From: UBA7330 sp043554545
GTDB taxonomy: Bacteria; Bacteroidota; Bacteroidia; Cytophagales; Cyclobacteriaceae
Reading direction: 5' to 3'
Assembly (NCBI GenBank): GCA_043554545.1
Contig: CP121337.1
Span: forward strand, 2,666,001 to 2,730,000
DNA length: 64,000 nucleotides
The position numbers and the translations under genes were made by a program. The notes under the pieces are model-generated. The model was not told the origin of the DNA. It searched no databases and was given only the letters and a program-made list of their open reading frames with translations. Of the stretch, positions 8,629 to 23,600 are shown piece after piece. Each line of letters begins with the position of its first letter. Positions within the stretch are counted from its first letter, which is position 1.

Positions 8629-11600
8629 ATGAAAAGTAATAGCAATAAAATATTTTTCTCTTCTGTCCTGATTGTGTTGCTGTCAATTTCTCAGGCATTC
8701 GCTCAGGAATCGAGCTGTACTAACGGGATCGATGATGATGGGGATGGATTCATCGACTGTTATGACGGGGATTGTGCAGGAGGCCCAAGCTGCGCGGATT
8801 TCTTTTATGGGAATCCAATCGTTTGTAAAGACGAGCCTACTGACAATCCAACCTTTGCAATGAAGCTTCAATGGGGGTCTGATGACCGTTCTGCAGATAG
8901 TCATGCCACGCCCGCAATTGGAGACCTCGACAATGACAACCTACCAGAAGTCGTAGTAATTAACAGATTAGACGAAAGATTATTCATCTTAAATGGCGAA
9001 GATGGTACAACCGCATTTACTTATGACCTAGGGTATCAACCTGAAAACGGCATCGTCCTGGCTAATCTGGACGGAGGTGACTGTGCGAATATTTATGTTT
9101 CAAGAGACAATAGCTCAACAATTACTGCTTTAGATTGTGAAGCTAATTTATTGTGGGAAACCAATGCCTCAGACCGGGTAGGTATCATGGGAATCGCAGA
9201 TTTCAATGGAGATGGAAATGCAGAACTCTACTACAAGACAGAGATCATGGATGCAGCCAACGGGAACATTTTAGTTCCGGGAACGGGTGATAACTGGGTG
9301 CAGAATTATGCACACAGTGCAATGGCTGTAGATATTTTGCCAGATGGCGATTGTGCAGATTGTAGTGGTCTTGAATTGATCACAGGAAATCAGATCTGGT
9401 CGATCAATATTGCGACAGGTACACGCACACTGGAAAGAGACCTTAATGATTTATTTGCAGCAGAGATTCCCGTTAACAATAACAGATATTACACCAAATA
9501 CTTCAATACCACTCAAAACAGAACGGCCATTTCTGTAGCCGACTATAATCAGGATGGACACGTTGATGTATTGATGCCTGGAGCTTACGGTTCTAGCAAT
9601 TCCTCACAAACAACGATCTTTCTCTGGGATGTATTAAATGGCACCTATTTGGTTTATGATGGAGGAGTTAACCACAACAAAGGGACTGGTAGACTAAATG
9701 TATCGGACATTGATGGTGACGGATTCATGAACACCACCTACGTATCTGACCAAATTCTATATGCCCTGGATGAGAACCTGGATGTCTTATGGACCAAAGG
9801 GATAGATGAAGGTTCATCAGGATTTACCGGCACCACGGTATTTGACTTTGATGGAGATGGTGCAGCTGAAACCATCTACAGAAGTGAGAGCTATTTATAC
9901 ATCATCGATGGAGTGGATGGAAGTACACGAACAACAATTCCATGTGTATCAAGGACACAAGAAGAGTACCCGATTGTAGCAGATGTTGACAATGATGGTT
10001 CAAGTGAATTATGCGTGCCTTGTTATACAAACAATAACACACCATTTAGCCCCTACGGCAACACACGGTTCTCTCAAATTAGAATTTATGAAGCTGACGG
10101 CGGTGAGATCTGGCAGCCATCCAGAAGGGTTTGGAATCAGCATGGATATTACAACGTTAATGTCAATGATGACTTAACAATTCCTGCTCAACAACAGGAC
10201 CATGCAGCTATTTTTGGTAATGTTGATTGTGTAACTGGAGCGCCACTTCAAAATCAAGCTTTAAATGGTTTCTTAAACCAATCCACTTTCCTCGAAGCAG
10301 ATGGTTGTCCTTCTTACGTCTCCCCTGATATTACCATGGCAGGTAATATTTCAGCAACACCCTCTTTGTGTCCCCTATCTACATTCAATGTAACTTTTGA
10401 CATTGAGAATACCGGAGATACAGATATCTACGGAAGCTTGCCTGTAACCTTTTATGAAGGAGATCCGGAAACTCCTGGAGCCTTAAAATTAAATACAGTG
10501 GCGGTAGATTTTTCTTCAGGATTACTACAGGGTGAAACCTCAACAGTAAACTTAACCGTAGAAGGTCCAGGTGGAGACTTTGATCTTTACATCTCATTAA
10601 ACAACAATGGTCAGGCTCCTCCAATCTCATTGGCTGGTGGTGGTTTCCCCGAATGTGATTTTGGTAACAATATTGGCAATATTTCTGTCACATATACCCC
10701 ATTCACATTGACAGTTAATAAACTAGAAGATAACAGAAGATGTGATCTAACAAAGCCTGACAATGGGGAAGCTGAAGCTTATTTCGAGGGAACCTTAGGT
10801 GGCGATTATGAGACCATCTGGGTAGAAGACTTTTTTGGTTTACCTAACGGGGACCGTTCAGATACAGGACCAACAGCATGGACCTCCTCCAGAGGATCTT
10901 TCAATCCAAGGAATTGGGGAGTCGGAACTAAAAGTGGTAACAAAGTTTATAGAACAAATAAAACAGGACAAAACAATGAGGTAAGTGAAGTAACCTGGCT
11001 TTCTGAAGTCATTGATATTTCCGGACATACAGATGTTGACTTGTCCTTACAAATGCTTACCAACAATACACTGGAAGAATCAGGAAGAGGAAGAGACTAT
11101 ATGAGGGCCTTTTACATTCTGGATGGTGGACCAGAAGTTGAATTTGATGTAAATGGAGAGCTCTATGGTAGTTTCTTATATGCGGTGGCAGAGCAGCAAG
11201 ACTTAAATGGTAATGATGTACAAATCAAAGTTACCTTTCATACCACGGGTAATGGCGAGTATCAATACCTCGACAATGTACAGGTATCAGGTGTTTCTCT
11301 TCCCGTTAATCAAATCTTTACTGATGCTGATGGTTTTGAATTTAACTGGTACAACGCAGGGGACTATTCTGCTCCCGTAGCCAGCGGAAGCCTAAATACG
11401 GGCATGGCTTCCGGTAGTTATGATGTGATCGGTTTTTTTCCAGGAGGAAACTGTTATTCAGATACTGTAAATGTTGTTATTAATGATTCGGTGCCCACTT
11501 TTAATGTACACGTTTACGAGGTTGCACCCTATACAGACTGCGCAGACCCGGATGGTGAACTTTCCGCATTTGTCTATACGCAAACAGATGGTAGTGGAGA

Positions 11601-14600
11601 TCCACTTGACACTTTAACAACTGGATACACCTTTTCATGGGTACTTTCCACAGAGGGTATTACTCCTGTTGGAACCAGCCCAGACCTTACCAACCTTACC
11701 AGTGAAAGCTATACTGTAAGGGTTGAACAACTAATCACCGGCTGTACATCCTCTGCTTCAGGTGCACCAGCCTCGAGTCTAATTATTCCGGTAGATCCGA
11801 CTGTTAGCAAAGTTGACATTAGTGCCTGTACGGGGCCAGGAGTAACTGGATCCGCTTCTGCTGACGTTGGTGGAAGCACTGCAGGTTTAACTTTTGAATG
11901 GTTTTATCAGAGTGTTGATGCTACACCAGATTATACCGGAGCTAATGTTTCCGGCCTATTGGAAGGTAATTATTTTGTGAGAGCCGTTGATAATGGATCC
12001 TCCTGTCCATCAAGTCTTGTACCTTTTGAAATAATAGACACGTCTGCAGATCCTAGTCCGGTAGCAGTTCAGGTACAACCGGACAATAGCTGTGAGGTCA
12101 GCAATGGTATCGCTACTGCAGATGGGGATGGTGCAGGCACCACAGCCGGATATACCTTTGAATGGTTCGTTGGAAATACCACAAGTGGGGCTGCACAACT
12201 ACCTGCTGCCTTGGCAGGTTCTTCTATCTCTGCTGACGGCGCAACTGCCAGCGGATTGGCCAACGGGTTATATACCGTACGTGCCAGTATCGCTGGATGC
12301 GAGTCTACAGATACTGTTAGAATTGAAGATACTGAGGTTGTACCAGCATACAATATTGTTACCCAGGTAGATGCTGGAAATGCTTTGCGTGTTCTTGATA
12401 AAGCCATTGTTAGAATGCCACAATTGATTTCCGGATCTTCGGAATTCACCATGTCCTATTGGGTGGAAATATCCACCAATAACTACATCAATGATCACAG
12501 GATTTTCTCCTCAGGAGGTAAAAATGAAAGCCAGATGATGTTATGGACAAGTGACGAATTTGGTATTTCTTTTGTAATCAAAGGAGATGGTGACTCAGGT
12601 GTTGGGAAGATCAATACCTTTTACAAACCTACCGGATGGGTGCAGTTAACAGGTACCTGGAACGAACTTTCCGGAGAGATGAAATTATACGCCAATGGAG
12701 TTAAAATTGGTGAGACTTACTATATCGGAGATGATCCTGATCCTACTGTTCTCGAAGGAGTCATTGACAATGGCCCGGATATGTATATCGCCGGGGATGG
12801 AAACTTTGGCGTGAATAAGTTTGAAGGGCGTATAGATGAGGTGAAGATCTACGATCGAGCATTGGATGAAACTGAAATACTTTCTGAACTGTGTGATCCT
12901 GTAGGTGGGTCTACTACTGGGTTGCTGGCACATTATAATTTCAATGCCATTGGCCTTGCTACTGCCCAGGGCTCATCCGTACCTGATGTCAGTGGAAACG
13001 GAAACGATGGTACTTTAACTAAACCCGGTGTGGGTTCACCGGGTTCATGGACATATGTGGAATCAGGTATCCAATGCCCTTTAGTAGGCATGGTAAATAA
13101 TACCAGTTGTGATCCGGCAAACCCTAATGGTATCATTGATTTAACGGATGCAGTTGATCCTATAGGAGCAAGTTATGAGTACACTGTTTATGAAGGAAAT
13201 GAAGTTGATACAGATACGATATTTTATGTAAATACAACCGGAATATTTACCGGACTTGCAGATGGGTTTTATACCGTAGTTACTCAGGATCAGGTCTCTC
13301 TATGTGAAACAGATCCATTGACCTTATCCATTGCTACACTACCCGAACAACCTTCTATTGTCACATCTGTTACAGATAATGCTGGTTGTACCATTGGGTC
13401 AGGTGAAATATTGGTTACTTCCACCTCGCCATCATCAGAACCATCAGATTATACCTATGAATTATATGACGGATGGACTTATTCCACCCTGCTGAGAACA
13501 GAGACAGTTACTAACGGTAGCACAGGCTTCAACTTTACGGGTCTCACTACCGGAGCCTATAGAATAAGAGTAATCAACAATGACATCCTTTGTGAGGACT
13601 ATACTGATGAATTTGTAGACGATATTTCTGTAGATCCGAGCTGGAACCATCCTTCCACCATTGAAAATGCAAATACTGCCTGCGGAAGCACGCCCAATGG
13701 TTTTGCTTCAGTAGCACCCATAGGAAATTTAGCTGATTTCACTTTTGAGTGGTACACTGGAGAATTAGTTGATCCGGACTCATTGATGGCCGGTGAAACA
13801 CAAGAATTTATTGACACTTTGGTGGCCAAGAAGTACACAGTAGTAGCTACCAGCTTAATTACTGGGTGCCCTACCCCTCCGAAGACGGTTACTATACCAT
13901 TCTCACCCGTATTTCCGAATGTAATTATTGTAGAAGTACAACCACAAAACTCCTGTGACATTGGTGATGGTATTTTAAGGGCTTACGTCGATGAGCCAGA
14001 TCCAAGTGATTGTATCGAATGTAACGAGGTGGATGATTATTCCTTTGAATGGTTTCTCGGAAACGATACCTCTACCCCACTCATTGAAGCAACTGATCCT
14101 GGTAATAATTCCAACCCAACCTTTGTAGATAGCTCTCAGGTAGAAGGACTTACCGGAGGTTTTGAATATACCGTTCTGGTAACCAACAACCTGACCGGTT
14201 GTACCAGTGAAGCCACGCTACCTTTGACTTATGATCCTCAATCTCCAACCATTGATGCCGCCAATTCCAAAGTAGTTGCAAACACACTTTGTGGGGCGAT
14301 GGGTAATGGCTCTATTGTGGCCGCCGTCGACTTTGTGGGCGAAACCGTCAATGGTGCGGTAAATGATCAGCCATGGGACATTATATCTGACTGTAATACC
14401 GAGACATATTTAGATTCTAATATTTTACCCGATGGAAGTATTGAGCTTACCAGGGATGCAAACAATCAATCAGGAAAAGCCTATTTAGGAGATTCTGTCG
14501 ATTTCAGTAAACCTACCCGGATTGACTTCTGGATGTACCTGGGAGATAAAGATGCTACAGGCGCAGATGGAATTACTTTTATCTTTCATAGGGATCCTGA

Positions 14601-17600
14601 TGGTAAGGATGCGCTTGGAAGATACGGATGTAACCTGGGTATTGGGGATGAAAGTTGCTCTGGTGGAACAGAAGATGCAATACTACCATCCGTTGCTGTA
14701 GAATTTGATACCTGGAACAATTTTAGTCCAACAAAAGACCCGGCTTATGACCATACGGCCTTTGTAATCAACGGGGAAATGGATCTTCCCCAGGGAGATG
14801 TGGGTGTGTTTTACAATGCCAACCAACCAAGAATTGTAAATGGACAGGACGATGTAGAGGCAGCAGATGCAGAATTAAGGGTAACGATAACGATCGTTCC
14901 AAACATTGATGGCACACAAACTTTCACTGTTTATGTAGAAGATGAAATCAGGCTGCAGAGGACTCAGGATTTCATCAATGACCTCTTCAGCGGTAACCCT
15001 AAAACGATAGGAGGTTTCACAGCAGCAACAGGGGGCAGCACAAACCAGCAATATGTGCGACTTGATCCCTATTTTGGAGCGTATGATTTTGACTGGTATG
15101 CAGGATCAACTGTAGATCCGGCCAATCTGATTGCAGGAGCTGACAAACCTTATCTTTGTGACCTACTGGGTGGAGACTATACCATGGTGGTGACCTATAA
15201 TGAAACTGGTTGTACTTCCAGCCCTCCCAATACATTTACAGTTCCAAATAATACAGACACTGCAACGGTATCATTCTCCGGAGTGTCGAACACGGTTTGC
15301 GACCCTGCGCTGGCACTCTCCGGTACTTTTACCGGATCATTGACTGCCAATATCACACAAGACCCTGCCGATTATGACTTTGCATGGTTTGAAGGAAGCG
15401 CCCCTACCGTTGATACGCTGGCAACAACACAGGCGATTACTGACATCCCAGGCGGTGACTATACTGTAGTTGTACAAAGCCTGGCCGGTGGATGTATCAC
15501 GATCAGAGACACCACCCTGGTCGACGTCACTGTCGATCCGGCCATTGTCAATACAACAACAGATGTCACGGTACAAAATGTAACTTCCTGCGAAGGTTCA
15601 GCCACGTATCCCAATGGAAGCATTACCGTCAATACGGTAGGCATTGGAAGCGGAGGCCCATATGGCTTCTGGTATTATTACGGTGCCGACACCACAACCG
15701 GGACATTCTTAACGGATGCTTCTGATATTTTCACGCAAACAAGTACACCAGGTACTGCCTCTGTGAATGTTTCCGGAAATGGAACTGCCACACTTACTGG
15801 CTTATCAGCAGGTGACTATACCATCATTGTGATAGATTCAGTATCTGGATGTACCTCCGTAGAGGCCAATGTGAGCATCATCGATGTACCTACGATACCA
15901 AATCTCGCTAGTGCACCAAGTCCGAATACCGTTTGCGATCCTTCCCTCGCTGCATCTGGAGCTTACGATGGGGAGATACTGATCTCCACCACAGATGGTA
16001 CAAATGCCGCTACCGATTATACCTATGCCTGGTATGAAGGTACAGGTACAACTACCCCAGTTACTTTATGGACGATTAATCAAAATATACTATCAGAGGC
16101 TCCTGATGGTAACTATACGGTAGTAGCCACGAGCAACTCCACAGGATGTGATACAACCATTTATAGAGCCATTGGAGACGCTACGGTGGATCCGGCCATT
16201 ACCAGCACAAGTTTCACCAATGTTACTTCCTGTGAAGGCGGACCTACTTACCCAAATGGAACGATTACCGTAAGTGGAATCACTGGCTCTGGAACATATG
16301 GATTTATGTACTGGTATGGTGCTGATACGACTACAGGTACACTCCTAACTGATGGAACAGATATCTTCACACAAACACCTGCAACAGGCACGTCTACTGT
16401 CCCTGTTAGCGGAAATGGAACTGCCACACTCACCGGATTGGCTGCGGGAGACTACACCATTATTGTTATTGATTCTGCCTCCGGTTGTACATCCATTGAG
16501 GCCAATGAGACTATTATCAATGTACCCACTATTCCAAATCTTAACCAGGCGATAATAGACAATACTGTCTGTGACTCGGTATTGGTCGGTGATTACAATG
16601 GTTCTGTTACTATATCAACAATAGATGCAACCAATGCGGTTACTGATTATTCCTACGCATGGTATGATGGAACCGGAGTTGGACCAGTAACATCCTATAC
16701 AGCTACTGATAATATCCTTTCAGATGCTCCTGATGGAAACTATACGGTAGTGGCTACCAGCCTGATTACTGGTTGCGATACGACGATCTATGCCACCATT
16801 GGTGATGCTACTGTAGATCCTGTATTGGGAACGATCAATGTAACCGACATGAGTGTTTGCGATGGAGCTGTAGTCTACCCGAATGGAGCCATAGAAGTAA
16901 ATGAAAGTGCTGTAACCAATGGCAATGCTTCTGATGACTACTCCTATGAATTCTACTGGGGATCATCCGTAGACGCTACCAAACTTTTAAGTGATGGAGA
17001 AGATATTGTTAATAGAAAAACCGGAGGTACTGGGGGAGTACCATTAGATATAACTGATAATATTATTTCCAACCTGGATACAGGTTTCTACACCATTGTC
17101 TTGATTGACAATGTGACTGGTTGTATTGCTAATGAAGTAACAGTCGAAATAGATATTGTAATAAACCCCATGATTATTCCAGGCTCGGTCACACATTTAA
17201 CAAGTTGTGCGACTCCAAATGGAGAAATTACAGTTACGCCAACAATGAGTCCGGCTTCAGAGCCCACTGGCGGTTATTCTTACGTCTGGTATTATGGATC
17301 AGGCACAACCAATCCACTAGATGGAACGAGTGATTTAACTGATCCTTCGGCTTTATCTGGAGAAACAACAGCGACAGTTTCAGGATTAGAAGTAGGTACA
17401 TACACGGTATTAGTAACAAATAATGATACCGAATGTACTGAAACAGCGGAATTTGATGTGGAGGATCAAACAGTGATTCCTGTAATTGCTGCTGGTTCTA
17501 TAGTGACACAACCTAATGTCAATTGTGTCGGAACCCCAACCGGATCGGTTGATGCAACATCAGCAGTTACACCAGCGATAAGTGGTACAGTCACATATAC

Positions 17601-20600
17601 GTTTGAATTACTAGACATGGCCTCTCCTGCCAATGTACTTGCTACCGAAGACATGGGTACTGGTGCAGATGGCATTTTCATGGACAGAGCCCCTGGTAAT
17701 TATCGAATAAGGGCGACTATTAATCAAACTGGATGTATTAGCACCATTATTCCACTTTCAGTAGGCGAAACATTAACACCTCCAAATTTAGCAGGCACAG
17801 TCAGTAGTAATGAAACAAGTTGTGTTGCTCCAAACGGTGAGCTTTCATTTTCAACAACTTCGGGTACCCCTCCTCTCAACTGGAATGTAGACATTTTCCG
17901 AGGGATAGGAACCGGAGGTCAGAATGTTTATTCAGAGACCAACAGTGCGTTGAGCAGCTGGGTGTCACCTGATACACTTAGCGATGGAACATACACCATA
18001 CGACTGATAAATAATTCTACGGGGTGTGACTCTCTAATCCAGCAAACAATTATTGAAAATTTTGATACGCCGGCCCTTAATACTGCAGACGTTGTCAGAA
18101 CAAATGATACCTATTGCACTTCTGATAATGGTACGATAACTATAACTGCAGACGATTCTAATATTGCTAATAATGCTGGTGCTAATCCGATTTTTAGATT
18201 GTATTCTGGTAGTACTCCTACTGGAGTGCCTTTAGATCAGGTTCAACTAGGTAGCAACTCTCATACTTTCTCAAATAGATCACCAGGCACATACACTGTC
18301 ACGATATTAAAAGATGAATCAGGATGTGAGTCAAATGGAATCACAAGAACAATTACAAATGCTCCAATATCTTTTACTCCAGGTATTGATGTTTATAGCA
18401 ATCAGTCTTCATGTCTGATTTCGAATCCTAATGGTGAACTGCATGCTGAACTAACCGCTGCAGGTGCAGGAGCGCCAGCTACACTCGCCGGTTATGATTT
18501 CGAATGGTATCGTGGTCCAAATACCAATTCATCTAATCGGATTCTGACCGGAGGAATAATACCAACAGCTTCAGTGTCTGCATCTGGTGAAATAGTAAGT
18601 GGTTTACCAGCGGGCACATATAGACTAAAGATGATAGATCCAATCTCTGGCTGCTTCTACACTGTTGATGCGTCTATTATTATATTCACTCAAAATCCAG
18701 CAATTCTTGGAGGAGGACCTACAGCTTCTCCTTCGGACCAGTGTTTTCCGAGCAATGGAGAAATATCAGTTACTGTAGATGATGGCGGAAGTACACAACC
18801 ATATGATGGTGCTGGAGGATATACTTTTGAACTTTATGACGGAACAATTGGTGCTGGAGAAAGCCCTATCCAAACTGAAAATGTAACTACAGTGACGGGG
18901 GCAAGAGATGAAGCTACCTGGATATTCACAGGGCTTGAGCCAGGTGATTACACGGTCCAAATAATAGATAACAATACCTCTTGTCTGGTGACTTCCACAT
19001 TACAAACCATTCTTTACAACGGGCAATTTCTGACATATGATGAAAATAATATTTTTAAAGATCCATTATCACCGGGGTCGTGTTTTGACCAGGATGGTAT
19101 TTTAGATTTTCTTAATGCCGTTTCAGGGGCTAGTTCAATAACTGGTCCTGTAACCATTCACTGGTATATTGGGACAGACACAACCAATAAGGCAAATCTT
19201 CTGAATAATGCAATAAGTGGAGTTGCATTTTCTTCGGTGATTTATGATCCGGGAGGAGCAAATGTGACGATTGACAGTGCCAGGATTGAAAATTTACCTG
19301 CAATTAGTTACACAGGTGTAATAGAGTATGCGAACGGATGTATAGAGGTATTCAATACTGATCTTTCGACAACAGATGCACCGACGCTTACATTGAATAA
19401 TGCTGTTGATCCAACCAGATGTGCAGCAGTATATGATGGTAGTTTTGATATCGTATTAGACCCTACAGCTGCAGATTCACCGGATGAGTTCAATTATTTT
19501 GTGTTTGAAGGAAATCAAACAATTGCACCCCATTCTCCCGCGGGATCTCCAGGACCATACAATCCTGATCTAACCACATATGGCCCTGTTGTTACAAATG
19601 GGACATTCACAAGTTCTGCGCTTGACAATCCTGAAACCATATCTGTGAATAATCTTGACTCAGGGACATATACAGTAGCGATAGAAATAAATGATGCTGA
19701 CCGATGTATAGTTGCTGTGGAAACCATCACATTAGCAGCCCCTCCTGAACCGACTATCACAATGACACTTACTCAAAATAATACTACCTGTGATATAACC
19801 ACTGGATTATTTTACGATGGGGAAATCACTGTAAATGGTGGAGGCCCAACTTTTGACTTTCAATGGTATCGTGATGGAGATAATGACGGAGACTTTGATG
19901 ATGGAGGTGCAGACGGGCAAATTCTATTAGCAGATGGGGGAAATGGGATTCCTGGCTTTAATGTAAGTGGTTCAAGTACAACCAATACAACTTCAACAGT
20001 TTCAGGAATTGGACCAGGTTGGTATCGAGTGATAGGCATTAACACAACCACTTCATGTCCTGATATTTTAGATATTGAAATTTTTGATGAACCGGTGGAT
20101 ATTAATGTCGGAAATACAGCCGGAGTTGATTTTAACATTGCTCCCATAGATGATTGTAGTACGACCGGATCATATGAAATCTTACGAGTCCTTGAAGATG
20201 GATCACCGAATGCCAGTGTAGCCGCTGATTATACATTGACCTGGACTAGGTTGAGTGACAATGCTGATGTGACTCCTGCAGGTGAAGTCAGTAGCTCAAC
20301 ATTGACTGAAGATGATTATGAAATACTCTTGGTAAATGATGCAAGCGGTTGTTCCACAATTGCATCATTTTCAATTAACGATATTACTGAAGACCCTGTA
20401 ATTGTTTTGTCTGTAATTACAGACAATTCAATTTGTACGGGCGGTCCTTTAAATCCAAATGGTGCAATCACTATTCAAGTTGAAAATGCTACAGGAGTAG
20501 TTCAGGATCCTTCAGTTGGGTATTTGATTCAATGGTACAAGGGCTCTGTTAGTGGCACTACACGGGTACCTCAAGACCTTGAAACGACCGCGAGTTCTGC

Positions 20601-23600
20601 GGCGGGTGCTGGAAATACCTGGGTTTTGGATGGTATTTCAGGTGGCGCTTATTTTGTTCGTGTTACTGACATCGCAACTCCAAACAATACATGCTTTACT
20701 GATGCAAACTCAATAATAATTCAAGATAACCCAACTGAAGTCACGATTCAAACATCTGCTTCGGATGTAGATATTGATCATCAAGTTAATTGCGACCTGT
20801 TAGCAGCCACAGATGGTAGAATAGAAATTTTGAGAGTACTTGAAGATGGAGTAGAAGCGAATCTAATTGGTAGTTATAACTTTAGTTGGTATATCAGTGA
20901 TATGACAACCGCACTTGATATTGTTTCAGTACCAACTGTCAATTTTCCAAGCGGTAATAATGGACCAATTGTTGAAAACCTACCTGCAGGCATATATTAT
21001 GTAGAAGCAATTAATACTTTAACTGATTGCCCTACTGATGGATTAACCGGATTTACTGTTCTTGACCAAACGGTTGATCCGAATGTGCAAATAATACAAA
21101 ATACAATTGATTCTAGTTGCGATGACGATACAGGTGTTGGCACTAGATCTGGAACTGGTAGCATCACCGCTTCAGTCCCTGCCGGTTCTGGCACATACAC
21201 TTACACATGGTATGAGGGAGATGGAACAACTACAACAAATCTGGATTTAGCAGGTCCTGGAAGCTCAGTAGTGGCTACAGGATATACTATTCTTGGAGGT
21301 AGCGGTCAAACGGTCAATAATCTACCTGACGGAACTTACTACGTGGAGGTCACTGATACTCAAAATCCTGGTGAAGGTTGTGTTGGATCAGAAACAATTA
21401 CCATTCAACAGTTTAACCCTGTAATTAGTATAGGAGCTAAAAATGTGGATTATATTGTTCAAGATGATGTGAATTGTTCAAGCGATAATGGCTCAATTAC
21501 TTTAATTGCCGTCAATGAAACTCAACCTGGAGGTGGAACTATAAGAAGTACAACGCTAGCCAACTATACCTTCTCTTGGTGGGATGCTCCAACCGGGGGA
21601 GCGTTCCTTGGAAATGGATTCTTCTTTGACAATGCAGGAGCCGGACTAGCGGCTGATGTTTACTATGTAGAAGTACAAAGAACCAGCTCTGAATGTATTT
21701 CAGGTTCTAGAAAGGCAATAACAATACAAGAGAACACTTCAGATCCATTGATTCAGCTGGCGTCCAAAACGCCGGATGATTATTGTGTTGGCGCAACAGC
21801 CAATCAGGGTAGTGGTACGCTTGCTGCTAACATCAACCATGAAGGCAGCTCAACTGCAGCTCTTGCAGGATATAGTATCACCTGGTACAGAGGATCTACA
21901 GCAACTGCAGGGAATGAATTATTCATTATAGCTAATCAGGGTTCTGCCAATGACATCAGTACTGCCAATCAAATGAGTTTGGAAGGGCTTTCTACGGGCG
22001 CTTACACCGTTGCTGTATCTAAAAACGGAACACCTAACGATGGATGTAACACCACCAGTACTTTCTCTATCCTTAGGGATCCTCTTACTTACTCACTTCC
22101 GCTTTCTGCTCTGACAATCAATGACAACCTGAATTGCGCCAATCCAAATGGATCCATTGTAATTGATGGTATCAACATTGACGGGGCCCTCAGTGATTTT
22201 GCGACAGATCCGGACAATTATACCATTGACTGGACAAATCTTCCTGGAGGTATACTTCCAAGCAATTCAGTAGGTGGCAAACCAAATGACCAGGTATTAG
22301 GTCTTGAAGGTGGTGTTTATGATGTAGAAATTACCAATGACAGAACCAATTGTACAGTTTCAGCCAGTATTACAATTGATGACATTACTTCAGATCCTTT
22401 GATTCAACTGGCAGCTAAAACGTCGGATGAATATTGTGTGGGTGCAACCGCTAATCAGGGAACTGGCACACTCACTGCTAACATAAATCATGAAGGTAAT
22501 TCTACTGCAGCACTCGTTGATTATAATATCACCTGGTACAGAGGTTCTACAGCGACTGCTGGAAATGAACTCTTTATCGTAGCCAACCAAGGTTCTGCAA
22601 ATGATATCAGCACTGCCAATCAAATGAGTATAGAGGGACTTTCTACAGGTACATACACCGTTACTGTATCTAAAACTGGAACACCTAACGATGGGTGTAA
22701 TACCACCAGTACATTTTCTATTCTCAGGGATCCACTTACTTACTCCTTACCACTATCAGCCATTACCAAAACCAACAACTTCAATTGTGACAATCCAAAT
22801 GGATCCATCGTTATTGAAGGCATAAACATTGACGGGACCTTTAGTGATTTTGCAACCGATCCTGATAATTATACCATCAACTGGACAAATCTTCCTGGAG
22901 GTGTTACCCCTTCAAGTACAGGCACAAAACCAAATGACCAGGTCTTAGGCCTTGAAGGTGGTGTTTATGATGTAGACATTACCAATGACAGAACCAACTG
23001 TACGGTTTCTGCAAGTATAATTCTCAATGATATCACCTCTACCCCACTGGTTCAATTGGTAATTAGAAACGCGGATGAATATTGTAGTCCTGGTCTTATT
23101 GGGAATGGTAGCCTTGAAATGAAAATCATTCACGAAGGATTCAACCCTGCAGATTCAGCTAATTATATTGTGGATTGGTATCGGGGAACTGGAACAACCA
23201 CCGCACTTGCTGGTACAGGTTCCGCTGCAATTAGTCCACTAGGTACTGGTTTGACCGGATTAAGTGCCGGTACCTATACTGTTGTGGTGACTAAAAACGG
23301 AACACCTAACGATCAGTGTCCTACTACAACTACTTTCTCCATTGTAAAAGATCCTCCGGCATTTTCTATTCAAACTACATCTGTTCAGAAAACAGACAAT
23401 TCCAATTGTACCAATCCTAATGGAACAATCGAAATCACGAATGTCATTGTGGACGGCGTTGTCCAAAGCATGGCAGCATTTGGAGCTGATTATGCCTTTA
23501 CCTGGCCTGATGGAGTCAACGGAGGATCACTCACAAGCACGAACGGATCAAGTAATAACCGTGCGACAGATCTGCCAGCAGACACTTACACAATTATAGC

